From Lutraria lutraria (lineage: Eukaryota > Mollusca > Bivalvia > Venerida > Mactridae), in contig OZ026833.1 of assembly GCA_964023205.1 (NCBI GenBank), forward strand, positions 29,042,830 to 29,106,829: a stretch of DNA of 64,000 nt, given 5' to 3'. Under the pieces are notes generated by a model that saw only the letters and a list, made by a program, of their open reading frames with translations, did no database searches and was not told the DNA's origin. The position numbers and the translations under genes are program-made. How positions within the stretch are numbered: position 1 is the first letter of the stretch; each line of letters begins with the position of its first letter. Of the stretch, positions 15,801-27,675 are shown in pieces.

Positions 15801-18600
15801 TTCTCAGTCGTCTCAATAAGACGAACAAAATGATATATCACATGATCATTTTGAACAAACAAATATTTTGCCAAAATTTAAAAATCTCGTAACCAGGGGG
15901 TATAGTAAAAATCGTGAAATTCTCAAAAATAAAAATTTCCTCAGATCTTGTTTATTTTTAAAGTTTGTCATGTTTAATGATATATCCAGCTTGAGAATGC
16001 ATTCTAACATGCATATTTCACCCGAAACTTAGGTTAGAAAGTCTAATACAGAAAAGTTGATTTCCGACTTTTGTTGGAAACAACAAAACGACCCAGATCA
16101 CTTAAATATGACGTCAGAAACACATATCTACACATTTTCTCAGTCGTCTCAATAAGACGAACAAAATGATATATCACATGATCATTTTGAACAAACAAAT
16201 ATTTTGCCAAAATTTAAAAATCTCGTAACCAGGGGGTATAGTAAAAATCGTGAATTCTCAAAAATAAAAATTTCCTCAGATCTTGTTTATTTTTAAAGTT
16301 TGTCATGTTTAATGATATATCCAGCTTGAGAATGCATTCTTACCTGCATATTACACCCGAGACTTAAGTTAGAAAGTCTAATGCAGAAAAGTTAATTTCG
16401 TACGTTTTGTGTAGCAAACAACAAAATGACCCAGATCACTTAAATGTGACGTCAGAAACACATATCTACACATTTTCTCAGTCGTCTCAATAAGTCGAAC
16501 AAAATGATATATCATATGATCATTTTGAACAAACAAATATTTTGCCAAAATTTAAAAATCTCGTAACCAGGGAGTGTAGTAAAAATCGTGAAATTCTCAA
16601 AAATAAAAAAATCCTCAGATCTTCTTTATTTTTAAAGTTTGTCATGTTTAAAGATATATCCAGCTTGAGAATGCATTCTTACCTGCATATTACACCCAAA
16701 ACTTAAGTTAGAAAGTCTAAAGCAGAAAAGTTAATTTCGTACGTTTTGTGTAGCAAACAACAAAATGACCCAGATCACTTAAATGTGACGTCAGAAACAC
16801 ATATCTACACATTTTCTCAGTCGTCTCAATAAGTCGAACAAAATGATATATCATATGATCATTTTGAACAAACAAATATTTTGCCAAAATTTAAAAATCT
16901 CGTAACCAGGGAGTGTAGTAAAAATCGTGAAATTCTCAAAAATAAAAAAATCCTCAGATCTTCTTTATTTTTAAAGTTTGTCATGTTTAAAGATATATCC
17001 AGCTTGAGAATGCATTCTTACCTGCATATTACACCCAAAACTTAAGTTAGAAAGTCTAATGCAGAAAAGTTAATTTCGTACGTTTTATGTAGCAAACAAC
17101 AAAATGACACAGATCACTTAAATATGACGTCAGAAACACATATCTACACATTTTTCTCAGTCGTCTCAAACAGACGAACAAAATGATATATCACATGATC
17201 ATTTTGAACAATCAAATATTTTGCCAAATTTAAAAATCTCGTAACTAGGGGGTATAGTAAAAATCGTGAAATTCTCAAAAATAAAAATTTCCTCAGATCT
17301 TGTTTATTTTTAAAGTTTGTCATGTTTAATGATATATCCAGCTTGAGAATGCATTCTAACATGCATATTTCACCCGAAACTTAGGTTAGAAAGTCTAATA
17401 CAGAAAAGTTGATTTCCGACTTTTGTTGGAAACAACAAAACGACCCAGATCACTTAAATATGACGTCAGAAACACATATCTACACATTTTCTCAGTCGTC
17501 TCAATAAGACGAACAAAATGATATATCACATGATCATTTTGAACAAACAAATATTTTGCCAAAATTTAAAAATCTCGTAACCAGGGGGTATAGTAAAAAT
17601 CGTGAAATTCTCAAAAATAAAAATTTCCTCAGATCTTGTTTATTTTTAAAGTTTGTCATGTTTAATGATATATCCAGCTTGAGAATGCATTCTAACATGC
17701 ATATTTCACCCGAAACTTAGGTTAGAAAGTCTAATACAGAAAAGTTGATTTCCGACTTTTGTTGGAAACAACAAAACGACCCAGATCACTTAAATATGAC
17801 GTCAGAAACACATATCTACACATTTTCTCAGTCGTCTCAATAAGACGAACAAAATGATATATCACATGATCATTTTGAACAAACAAATATTTTGCCAAAA
17901 TTTAAAAATCTCGTAACCAGGGGGTATAGTAAAAATCGTGAATTCTCAAAAATAAAAATTTCCTCAGATCTTGTTTATTTTTAAAGTTTGTCATGTTTAA
18001 TGATATATCCAGCTTGAGAATGCATTCTTACCTGCATATTACACCCGAGACTTAAGTTAGAAAGTCTAATGCAGAAAAGTTAATTTCGTACGTTTTGTGT
18101 AGCAAACAACAAAATGACCCAGATCACTTAAATGTGACGTCAGAAACACATATCTACACATTTTCTCAGTCGTCTCAATAAGTCGAACAAAATGATATAT
18201 CATATGATCATTTTGAACAAACAAATATTTTGCCAAAATTTAAAAATCTCGTAACCAGGGAGTGTAGTAAAAATCGTGAAATTCTCAAAAATAAAAAAAT
18301 CCTCAGATCTTCTTTATTTTTAAAGTTTGTCATGTTTAAAGATATATCCAGCTTGAGAATGCATTCTTACCTGCATATTACACCCAAAACTTAAGTTAGA
18401 AAGTCTAAAGCAGAAAAGTTAATTTCGTACGTTTTGTGTAGCAAACAACAAAATGACCCAGATCACTTAAATGTGACGTCAGAAACACATATCTACACAT
18501 TTTCTCAGTCGTCTCAATAAGTCGAACAAAATGATATATCATATGATCATTTTGAACAAACAAATATTTTGCCAAAATTTAAAAATCTCGTAACCAGGGG
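9840..18600. repeat. Satellite block B: mixed type-A/type-B monomers, 5-mer higher-order repeats of about 1687 bp
   Basis: From about 9840 the arm changes to GTGAAATTCTC in many copies. From about 10610 a second monomer type appears, with AACATGCATATTTCACCC, ACTTAGGTTAG and TTCCGACTTTTGTTGG. Equivalent variant monomers recur 1687-1688 bp apart (11009 and 12696; 11348 and 13035; 15456 and 17144), which is five monomers. Type-B copies have the hairpin TTTTGTTG-GAAA-CAACAAAA; I count 13 in the whole array, near 10671, 11684, 12358, 13372, 14046, 14719, 15732, 16069, 17418, 17758, 20123, 21136 and 23165, so most lie in this block. Confidence 0.8.
10671..10690. other. Type-B monomer hairpin with GAAA loop (first of 13)
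   Basis: The segment TTTTGTTG-GAAA-CAACAAAA is a perfect 8-bp inverted repeat closed by GAAA, which as RNA would be a GNRA tetraloop. The homologous part of type-A monomers (TTTTGTGTAGCAAACAACAAAA region) does not form this perfect stem. The hairpin is identical in all 13 type-B copies I found, while neighbouring positions vary. Confidence 0.7.
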
Positions 18601-21600
18601 GTATAGTAAAAATCGTGAATTCTCAAAAATAAAAATTTCCTCAGATCTTGTTTATTTTTAAAGTTTGTCATGTTTAATGATATATCCAGCTTGAGAATGC
18701 ATTCTTACCTGCATATTACACCCGAAACTTAAGTTAGAAAGTCTAATGCAGAAAAGTTAATTTCGTACGTTTTATGTAGCAAACAACAAAATGACCCAGA
18801 TCACTTAAATATGACGTCAGAAACACATATCTACACATTTTCTCAGTCGTCTCAAAAGGACGAACAAAATGATATATCACATGATCATTTTGAACAAACA
18901 AATATTTTGCCAAAATTTAAAAATCTCGTAACCAGGGGATATAGTAAAAATCGTGAATTCTCAAAAATAAACATTTCCTCAGATCTTGTTTATTTTTAAA
19001 GTTTGTCATGTTTAATGGTATATCCAGCTTGAGAATGCATTCTTACCTGCATATTAAACCCGAAACTTAAGTTAGAAAGTCTAATGCAGAAAAGTTAATT
19101 TCGTACGTTTTATGTAGCAAACAACAAAATGACCCAGATCACTTAAATATGACGTCAGAAACACATATCTACAAATTTTCTCAGTCGTCTCAAAAGGACG
19201 AACAAAATGATATATCACATGATCATTTTGAACAAACAAATATTTTGCCAAAATTTAAAAATCTCGTAACCAGGGGATATAGTAAAAATCGTGAATTCTC
19301 AAAAATAAACATTTCCTCAGATCTTGTTTATTTTTAAAGTTTGTCATGTTTAATGGTATATCCAGCTTGAGAATGCATTCTTACCTGCATATTAAACCCG
19401 AAACTTAAGTTAGAAAGTCTAAAGCAGAAAAGTTAATTTCGTACGTTTTATGTAGCAAACAACAAAATGACCCAGATCACTTAAATATGACGTCAGAAAC
19501 ACATATCTACACATTTTTCTCAGTCGTCTCAAACAGACGAACAAAATGATATATAACATGATCATTTTGAACAAACAAATATTTTGCCAAAATTTAAAAA
19601 TCTCGTAACCAGGGGGTATAGTAAAAATCGTGAATTCTCAAAAATAAAAATTATCTCAGATCTTGTTTATTTTTAAAGGTTGTCATGTTTAATGATATAT
19701 CCAGCTTGAGAATGCATTCTCACCTGCATATTACACCCGAGACTTAAGTTAGAAAGTCTAATGCAGAAAAGTTAATTTCGTACGTTTTGTGTAGCAAACA
19801 ACAAAATGACCCAGATCACTTAAATATGAAGTCAGAAACACAAATCTACACATTTTCTCAGTCGTCTCAAAAAGTCGAACAAAATGATATATCACATGAT
19901 CATTTTGAACAATCAAATATTTTGCCAAAATTTAAAAATCTCGTAACTAGGGGGTATAGTAAAAATCGTGAAATTCTCAAAAATAAAAATTTCCTCAGAT
20001 CTTGTTTATTTTTAAAGTTTGTCATGTTTAATGATATATCCAGCTTGAGAATGCATTCTAACATGCATATTTCACCCGAAACTTAGGTTAGAAAGTCTAA
20101 TACAGAAAAGTTGATTTCCGACTTTTGTTGGAAACAACAAAACGACCCAGAACACTTAAATATGACGTCAGAAACACATATCTACACATTTTCTCAGTCG
20201 TCTCAATAAGTCGAACAAAATGATATATCATATGATCATTTTGAACAAACAAATATTTTGCCAAAATTTAAAAATCTCGTAACCAGGGAGTGTAGTAAAA
20301 ATCGTGAAATTCTCAAAAATAAAAAATTCCTCAGATCTTGTTTATTTTTAAAGTTTGTCATGTTTAAAGATATATCCAGCTTGAGAATGCATTCTTACCT
20401 GCATATTACACCCAAAACTTAAGTTAGAAAGTCTAATGCAGAAAAGTTAATTTCGTACGTTTTATGTAGCAAACAACAAAATGACCCAGATCACTTAAAT
20501 ATGACGTCAGAAACACATATCTACACATTTTCTCAATCGTCTCAAAAAGACGAACAAAATGAAATATCACATGATCATTTTGAACAAAAAAATATTTTGC
20601 CAAAATTTAAAAATCTCGTAACCAGGGGGTATAGTAAAAATCGTGAATTCTCAAAAAAAAATTTTCCTCAGATCTTGTTTATTTTTAAAGTTTGTCATGT
20701 TTAATGATATATCCAGCTTGACAATGCATTCTTACCTGCATATTACACCCGAAACTTAAGTTAGAAAGTCTAATGCAGAAAAGTTAATTTCGTACGTTTT
20801 ATGTAACAAACAACAAAATGACCCAGATCACTTAAATATGACGTCAGAAACACATATCTACACATTTTCTCAGTCGTCTCAAAAAGTCGAACAAAATGAT
20901 ATATCACCTGATCATTTTGAACAAACAAATATTTTGCCAAAATTTAAAAATCTCGTAACTAGGGTGTATAGTAAAAATCGTGAAATTCTCAAAAATAAAA
21001 ATTTCCTCAGATCTTGTTTATTTTTAAAGTTTGTCATGTTTAATGATATATCCAGCTTGAGAATGCATTCTAACATGCATATTTCACCCGAAACTTAGGT
21101 TAGAAAGTCTAATACAGAAAAGTTGATTTCCGACTTTTGTTGGAAACAACAAAACGACCCAGATCACTTAAATATGACGTCAGAAACACATATCTACACA
21201 TTTTCTCAGTCGTCTCAAAAAGACGAACAAAATGATATATCACATGATCATTTTGAACAAAAAAATATTTTGCCAAAATTTAAAAATCTCGTAACCAGGG
21301 GGTATAGTAAAAATAGTGAATTCTCAAAAATAAAAATTTCCTCAGATCTTGTTTATTTTTAAAGTTTGTCATGTTTAATGATATATCCAGCTTGAGAATG
21401 CATTCTTACCTGCATATTACACCCGAAACTTAAGTTAGAAAGTCTAATGCAGAAAAGTTAATTTCGTACGTTTAATGTAGCAAACAACAAAATGACACAG
21501 ATCACTTAAATATGACGTCAGAAACACATATCTACACATTTTCTCAGTCGTCCCAAAAAAGACGAACAAAATGATATATCACATGATCATTTTGAACAAA

Positions 21601-24600
21601 CAAATATTTTGCCAAAATTTAAAAATCTCGTAACCAGGGGGTATAGTAAAAATCGTGAATTCTCAAAAATAAAAATTTCCTCAGATCTTGTTTATTTTTA
21701 AAGTTTGTCATGTTTAATGATATATCCAGCTTGAGAATGCATTCTTACCTGCATATTACACCCGAAACTTAATTTAGAAAGTCTAATGCAGAAAAGTTAA
21801 TTTCGTACGTTTTATGTAGCAAACAACAAAATGACACAGATCACTTAAATATGACGTCAGAAACACATATCTACACATTTTCTCAGTCGTCTCAAAAAGG
21901 CGAACAAAATGATATATCACATGATCATTTTGAACAAACAAATATTTTGCCAAAATTTAAAAATCTCGTAACCAGGGGGTATAGTAAAAATCGTGAAATT
22001 CTCAAAAATAAAAATTTCCTCAGATGTTGTTTATTTTTAAAGTTTGTCATGTTTAATGATATATCCAGCTTGAGAATGCATTCTTACCTGCATATTACAC
22101 CCGAAACTTAAGTTAGAAAGTCTAATGCAGAAAAGTTAATTTCGTACGTTTTATGTAGCAAACAACAAAATGACACAGATCACTTAAATATGACGTCAGA
22201 AACACATATCTACACATTTTCTCAGTCGTCCCAAAAAAGACGAACAAAATGATATATCACATGATCATTTTGAACAAACAAATATTTTGCCAAAATTTAA
22301 AAATCTCGTAACCAGGGGGTATAGTAAAAATCGTGAATTCTCAAAAATAAAAATTTCCTCAGATCTTGTTTATTTTTAAAGTTTGTCATGTTTAATGATA
22401 TATCCAGCTTGAGAATGCATTCTTACCTGCATATTACACCCGAAACTTAATTTAGAAAGTCTAATGCAGAAAAGTTAATTTCGTACGTTTTATGTAGCAA
22501 ACAACAAAATGACCCAGATCACTTAAATATGACGTCAGAAACACATATCTACACATTTTCTCAGTCGTCTCAAAAAGACGAACAAAATGATATATCACAT
22601 GATCATTTTGAACAAACAAATATTTTGCCAAAATTTAAAAATCTCGTAACCAGGGAGTGTAGTAAAAATCGTGAAATTGTCAAAAAAAAAATTTCCTCAG
22701 ATCTTGTTTATTTTTAAAGTTTGTCATGTTTAATGATATATCCAGCTTGAGAATGCATTCTTACCTGCATATTACACCCGAAACTTAATTTAGAAGGTCT
22801 AATGCAGAAAAGTTAATTTCGTACGTTTTATGTAGCAAACAACAAAATGACCCAGATCACTTAAATATGACGTCAGAAACACATATCTACACATTTTTCT
22901 CAGTCGTCTCAAACAGACGAACAAAATGATATATCACATGATCATTTTGAACAATCAAATATTTTGCCAAATTTAAAAATCTCGTAACTAGGGGGTATAG
23001 TAAAAATCGTGAAATTCTCAAAAATAAAAATTTCCTCAGATCTTGTTTATTTTTAAAGTTTGTCATGTTTAATGATATATCCAGCTTGAGAATGCATTCT
23101 AACATGCATATTTCACCCGAAACTTAGGTTAGAAAGTCTAATACAGAAAAGTTGATTTCCGACTTTTGTTGGAAACAACAAAACGACCCAGATCACTTAA
23201 ATATGACGTCAGAAACACATATCTACACATTTTCTCAGTCGTCTCAAAAAGACGAACAAAATGATATATCACATGATCATTTTGAACAAAAAAATATTTT
23301 GCCAAAATTTAAAAATCTCGTAACCAGGGGGTATAGTAAAAATCGTGAATTCTCAAAAATAAAAATTTCCTCAGATCTTGTTTATTTTTAAAGTTTGTCA
23401 TGTTTAATGATATATCCAGCTTGAGAATGCATTCTTACCTGCATATTACACCCGAAACTTAAGTTAGAAAGTCTAATGCAGAAAAGTTAATTTCGTACGT
23501 TTAATGTAGCAAACAACAAAATGACACAGATCACTTAAATATGACGTCAGAAACACATATCTACACATTTTCTCAGTCGTCCCAAAAAAGACGAACAAAA
23601 TGATATATCACATGATCATTTTGAACAAACAAATATTTTGCCAAAATTTAAAAATCTCGTAACCAGGGGGTATAGTAAAAATCGTGAATTCTCAAAAATA
23701 AAAATTTCCTCAGATCTTGTTTATTTTTAAAGTTTGTCATGTTTAATGATATATCCAGCTTGAGAATGCATTCTCACCTGCATATTACACCCGAGACTTA
23801 AGTTAGAAAGTCTAATGCAGAAAAGTTAATTTCGTACGTTTTATGTAGCAAACAACAAAATGACACAGATCACTTAAATATGACGTCAGAAACACATATC
23901 TACACATTTTCTCAGTCGTCCCAAAAAAGACGAACAAAATGATATATCACATGATCATTTCGAACAAACAAATATTTTGCCAAAATTTAAAAATCTCGTA
24001 ACCAGGGGGTATAGTAAAAATCGTGAATTCTCAAAAATAAAAATTTCCTCAGATCTTGTTTATTTTTAAAGTTTGTCATGTTTAATGATATATCCAGCTT
24101 GAGAATGCATTCTTACCTGCATATTACACCCGAAACTTAATTTAGAAAGTCTAATGCAGAAAAGTTAATTTCGTACGTTTTATGTAGCAAACAACAAAAT
24201 GACACAGATCACTTAAATATGACGTCAGAAACACATATCTACACATTTTCTCAGTCGTCTCAAAAAGGCGAACAAAATGATATATCACATGATCATTTTG
24301 AACAAACAAATATTTTGCCAAAATTTAAAAATCTCGTAACCAGGGGGTATAGTAAAAATCGTGAAATTCTCAAAAATAAAAATTTCCTCAGATGTTGTTT
24401 ATTTTTAAAGTTTGTCATGTTTAATGATATATCCAGCTTGAGAATGCATTCTAACCTGCATATTTCACCCGAAACTTAAGTTAGAAAGTCTAATGCAGAA
24501 AAGTTAATTTCGTACGTTTTATGTAGCAAACAACAAAATGACCCAGATCACTTAAATATGACGTCAGAAACACATATCTACACATTTTCTCAGTCGTCTC

Positions 24601-24981
24601 AAAAAGACGAACAAAATGATATATCACATGATCATTTTGAACAAACAAATATTTTGCCAAAATTTAAAAATCTCGTAATCAGGGGGGTATAGTAAAAATC
24701 GTGAAATTCTCAAAAATAAAAATTTCCTCAGATCTTGTTTATTTTTAAAGTTTGTCATGTTTAATGATATATCCAGCTTGAGAATGCATTCTTACCTGCA
24801 TATTACACCCGAAACTTAATTTAGAAGGTCTAATGCAGAAAAGTTAATTTCGTACGTTTTAGGTAGCAAACAACAAAATGACCCAGATCACTTAAATATG
24901 ACGTCAGAAACACATATCTACACATTTTCTCAGTCGTCTCAAAAAGACGAACAAAATGATATATCACATGATCATTTTGAA
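18600..24981. repeat. Satellite block C: heterogeneous monomers, 6-mer repeat of about 2029 bp next to unique DNA
   Basis: This block holds type-A monomers, three type-B monomers and private variants. Two adjacent copies at 18811 and 19149 share ATAAACATTTCC and TTAATGGTATATCC. Variants with GTCGTCCCAAAAAAGACG occur near 21548, 22227, 23577 and 23916. A six-monomer unit recurs 2029 bp apart (21123 and 23152; the TTTAATGTAGC variant at 21471 and 23500). The last monomer is truncated at about 24981. The higher variety fits an array edge, where homogenisation is usually weaker; that reading is inference. Confidence 0.75.
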
Positions 24982-25090
24982 TGAATAAAGTGATCTTTAG
25001 TATACTTGTCTTTGCAGTAAAAACCAGTCAGTCATCAGTGGGTTATTACATTGTTAGAATATTACTTATATATTATATATATTTACTCAC

Positions 25091-27092
25091 CAGCTTCAAA
25101 GTCCAACATGAACCACTCAACGAGCGGTTGTCCCAATTGACGCCGCAAACTATTCATCACCTGAAAATGAGAACAGTAGAGTGAAATATTATACGTATTA
25201 AGAGTATTTTGACAGTTTTCATATGGAATTATGAACGAACGATAGTCACCAACTTCAAACGAAAATGGAAGCAATAAGTTCACATACCACATTCATAAAA
25301 ATTATATTGAAATAAAGTGCAGAGAATGAAGATTACTTCACGAGGTTATAAAATTTTCTCATTTAATGTTATAAACAAGTTATTAGTGTTAAACCATACA
25401 GCTCCTATATAAATCTATAGTAAATCAGTTTATCGATAAACGTTATCGGAGTGACCGATAAGACTTTTTCAAGGGAGACAATTTCGCCGGTCAAGTTACA
25501 GAAATGTTCCGCATGTTATAAATTAATGGAATATTATAATTTTGTTTATTATATCTATAGTTTATATTTTTGTCATGAAGTTTTAATTACACAATTAATT
25601 TTTTTTTATTTATTATTATTTATTATAATATAATTTAGTACATGTTTAATTAACAGTATTGTTATTTCAGAACATACCTGAACATAATCGTTCTTGGATC
25701 GACGAGACATCAATACGTAGGCTAGCGGGATTTGTTTTTCAGCATTCCCCTTCTTCACGAAAGCATGGACAGTGTGAAGTTGATAGAAAGGGGCTCGAAC
25801 AACCTTAAATGTTCCGTCAAGGAACCACCTCTTCGCACAGAAGACTACGTATCTAGTTCGTGCTGCGTCCCAAACACTAAGTGACGGGCAACGTCCATTT
25901 GTATGCCATCTATGATGAAATCCTCACCGATGAAGTCACGATCTAGCTGCAAAAGACAACAATATTAACTATTACATATTACCTATGTTTTTTTAAATCA
26001 GTATATTACTATTATATCATTAATATATTCATTACGCTAATGACGGTAATAATTATACAAATATTATTCTTTATAGTTTATTTAATAACAAAACATAAAT
26101 GTTACCTCAAACAGTAAGTCAGTTGGTTTATCAGGGCGCAGCCTACGGTGATGATTGGCGGTGGGCGTTAAGTTCTTTGGTCTTAGGAGGTTGACATTGT
26201 CTGGTGTAACACGTTCGACGATGGCGGCAGCGGGCTCGAACATCCGCTCTTTCGCAATCTCTTCTACCTGCAGAATACAGAAATACAAAATTAGTAAAAT
26301 ATAGTATGTATTGTTTATCTTTACAATAGCGTTAATTTTTTTTTAAATACAGGTAAGTGTAGCGTAATATAACTTACAATACAACTTACCCTCTTAGTGG
26401 TCTTGACATTCTGTGCAGCGCCCGGATCGGCTGGATTGAACTTCCCCAGATACTCTTTGACAGACGTAGGACACTTCATTTTCTTATTCCGTATGGAACA
26501 TCGCCAGTAACGTCTGTCACCGACCTTAACCTGAAAATACAGAAGAATAACAATATTACCACATTATTTGTACCACATAAATTGTATTATACGTTTTGGA
26601 CATGAGTCACGAGTTTGAATCGGATAAGTCACAAAGCTAAGTATTAATCAATTAATGATTTAATGAATTGATTCAATAAGAACAATTGATCTTACCCCTC
26701 TCGTGTAAACCGTCACTACTGGCGAGCTTCGGGGCTCCTCTATTCGTCCCGGACTCCACGATCTCGTATGCGACGGATGTGTCTTCGGGGATGTCGTCTG
26801 TCAGGACTCTGTCAGAGATTGACTCTTCCAGCGGGGCGTTCTGTTGATTGAATTCCCGCCCTGTCACATCAAAAGATGTGTCAGGGATAACACCTCTCCT
26901 GTTACCGATATCCATCCCTCTCATTGATGATACTTCAACATCCATTGGTGGTGGTGGTAGCTGATCGTCAATCACTGTTGAGTTATGTATCCTGACAGTG
27001 GGGTCCTGGATACTGCAGACTGGACATGTCCACTGCATTTCCAACCCCCCCCCCCCCCCTGCGTAATTGTAGATACTGTTGGTGAGTGATTC
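25091..27092 (-). pseudogene. FLYWCH/MULE transposase-like gene, truncated and frameshifted (5 exons seen)
   Basis: Five exons with GT-AG borders can be placed on the minus strand: 27092-26696, 26530-26390, 26267-26106, 25946-25678 and 25160-25091. The first carries WTCPVC, IHNSTV, PPPP and YEIVESGTNRG. The second (VKVGDRRYWRCSIRNKKMKC) is FLYWCH-like. The third and fourth (RPDKPTDLLFE, LDRDFIGEDFI, then KRWFLDGTFKVVRAPFYQLH and KQIPLAYVLMSRR) and the fifth (PLVEWFMLDFEA) match the MULE transposase core, including the first two catalytic Asp (LDGTF, MLDFE). Exon 4 is 269 nt and holds a one-base loss with an in-frame TAG at the shift, near 25845. Exon 1 ends in phase 1 whereas exon 2 reads in phase 0. 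The FLYWCH histidine segment expected before PADPGA seems to be missing. Exons after the second Asp, including the catalytic Glu, are absent: satellite begins about 110 bp past the last exon. Either a decayed host or transposon gene, or partly assembly error. Exon 1 contains a run of 15 C, 27045-27059. Confidence 0.8.
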
Positions 27093-27104
27093 CTGAAAGT
27101 ACAA

Positions 27105-27569
27105 AAGATTCCATCGTCCACAACCGTCGCAATTAACGGCATGTGATCTTGAAGTTATGTGAGTTTATTGCATTCAATGCAAGGAAACTGATCAGCCATG
27201 TTGGTTGGTAGTCACATATAAATATCCTATATTTAGAATTATCAAAACAAAAATATAAATATCTTCTATTAGTGCTTGCTGAATTTGCCAAGCAATATCG
27301 CCGCCAAGGGAGGTAACTATTGTAGATGTGGGAACTGTGTATTGACTGAAGATCCACATCTTACATTGTCTTTTATACATATGCATTTGCTGATACCCAT
27401 CGCTCAAAAAAAAAATTATAAAACAATGTACAAACCTTCAATAAACTTCTGATTAATATAATTAATTAATCAAAATAATTAGCGTCCTTGCAAAGAACAA
27501 TTAAGTTGCCATAAACAAACATTGACAAACATATCTGATAAATATAATTAATTGATTAAAATAGTTAGT
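27105..27569. other. AT-rich spacer with about 85-bp direct repeats
   Basis: No gene is seen. Two related copies of a segment with CTGATTAATATAATTAATTAATC (split here as CTGATTAATA and TAATTAATTAATC) lie near 27448-27483 and 27533-27566. A third relative lies past the LINE at about 32712-32785, together with CAAAGAACAA and AAACATT. The LINE thus appears inserted in, or next to, an older short tandem repeat. Confidence 0.5.
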
Positions 27570-27675
27570 GGCTCAAATAAGTGATACACGGTTTTTTAAC
27601 AGCTCTCCGTGAATCATAAAATTCTTGTTGTTCAATGTACTTTGTGGCGGATTTACTTTAACATACAGTAGAATA

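Larger units (their letters stand above)
1..24981. repeat. Satellite array, about 74 tandem monomers of about 338 bp
   Basis: The same unit recurs at 338-bp steps from the first base to 24981, with no unique DNA between copies. For example, the conserved TGACGTCA-containing segment lies near 233, 571, 909, 1247, 1585 and onward. The array enters from the left edge in mid-monomer and ends abruptly inside a monomer at about 24981, after the segment GATCATTTTGA. Copies differ by scattered substitutions and 1-bp indels; units with GTGAAATTCTC are 339 bp and those with GTGAATTCTC are 338 bp. Short ORFs of 62-99 codons recur on the plus strand and of 72 codons on the minus strand. Many copies break them by stops or indels, and the 338-bp period is not a multiple of three, so I read the array as non-coding. 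The unit resembles neither the LINE nor the MULE-like gene beside it. It could be centromeric, subtelomeric or interstitial heterochromatin; the sequence alone does not decide. Confidence 0.97.

Noticed and set aside
233..24479. Dozens of 62-99 codon plus-strand frames and 72-codon minus-strand frames in the satellite
   Set aside because: They recur with the repeat, depend on alternative starts in many copies, are broken by stops or indels in neighbouring monomers, and the unit length is not a multiple of three. No protein family is recognisable.
1..24981. CRISPR-like array
   Set aside because: The repeats are contiguous, 338 bp long, with no unique spacers, in a genome with introns and SINEs.
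24981..25292. Small frames on both strands next to the satellite edge as whole genes
   Set aside because: Only the segment 25091-25160 (minus) is supported, as a spliced MULE exon; the rest of those frames is intron or flank.
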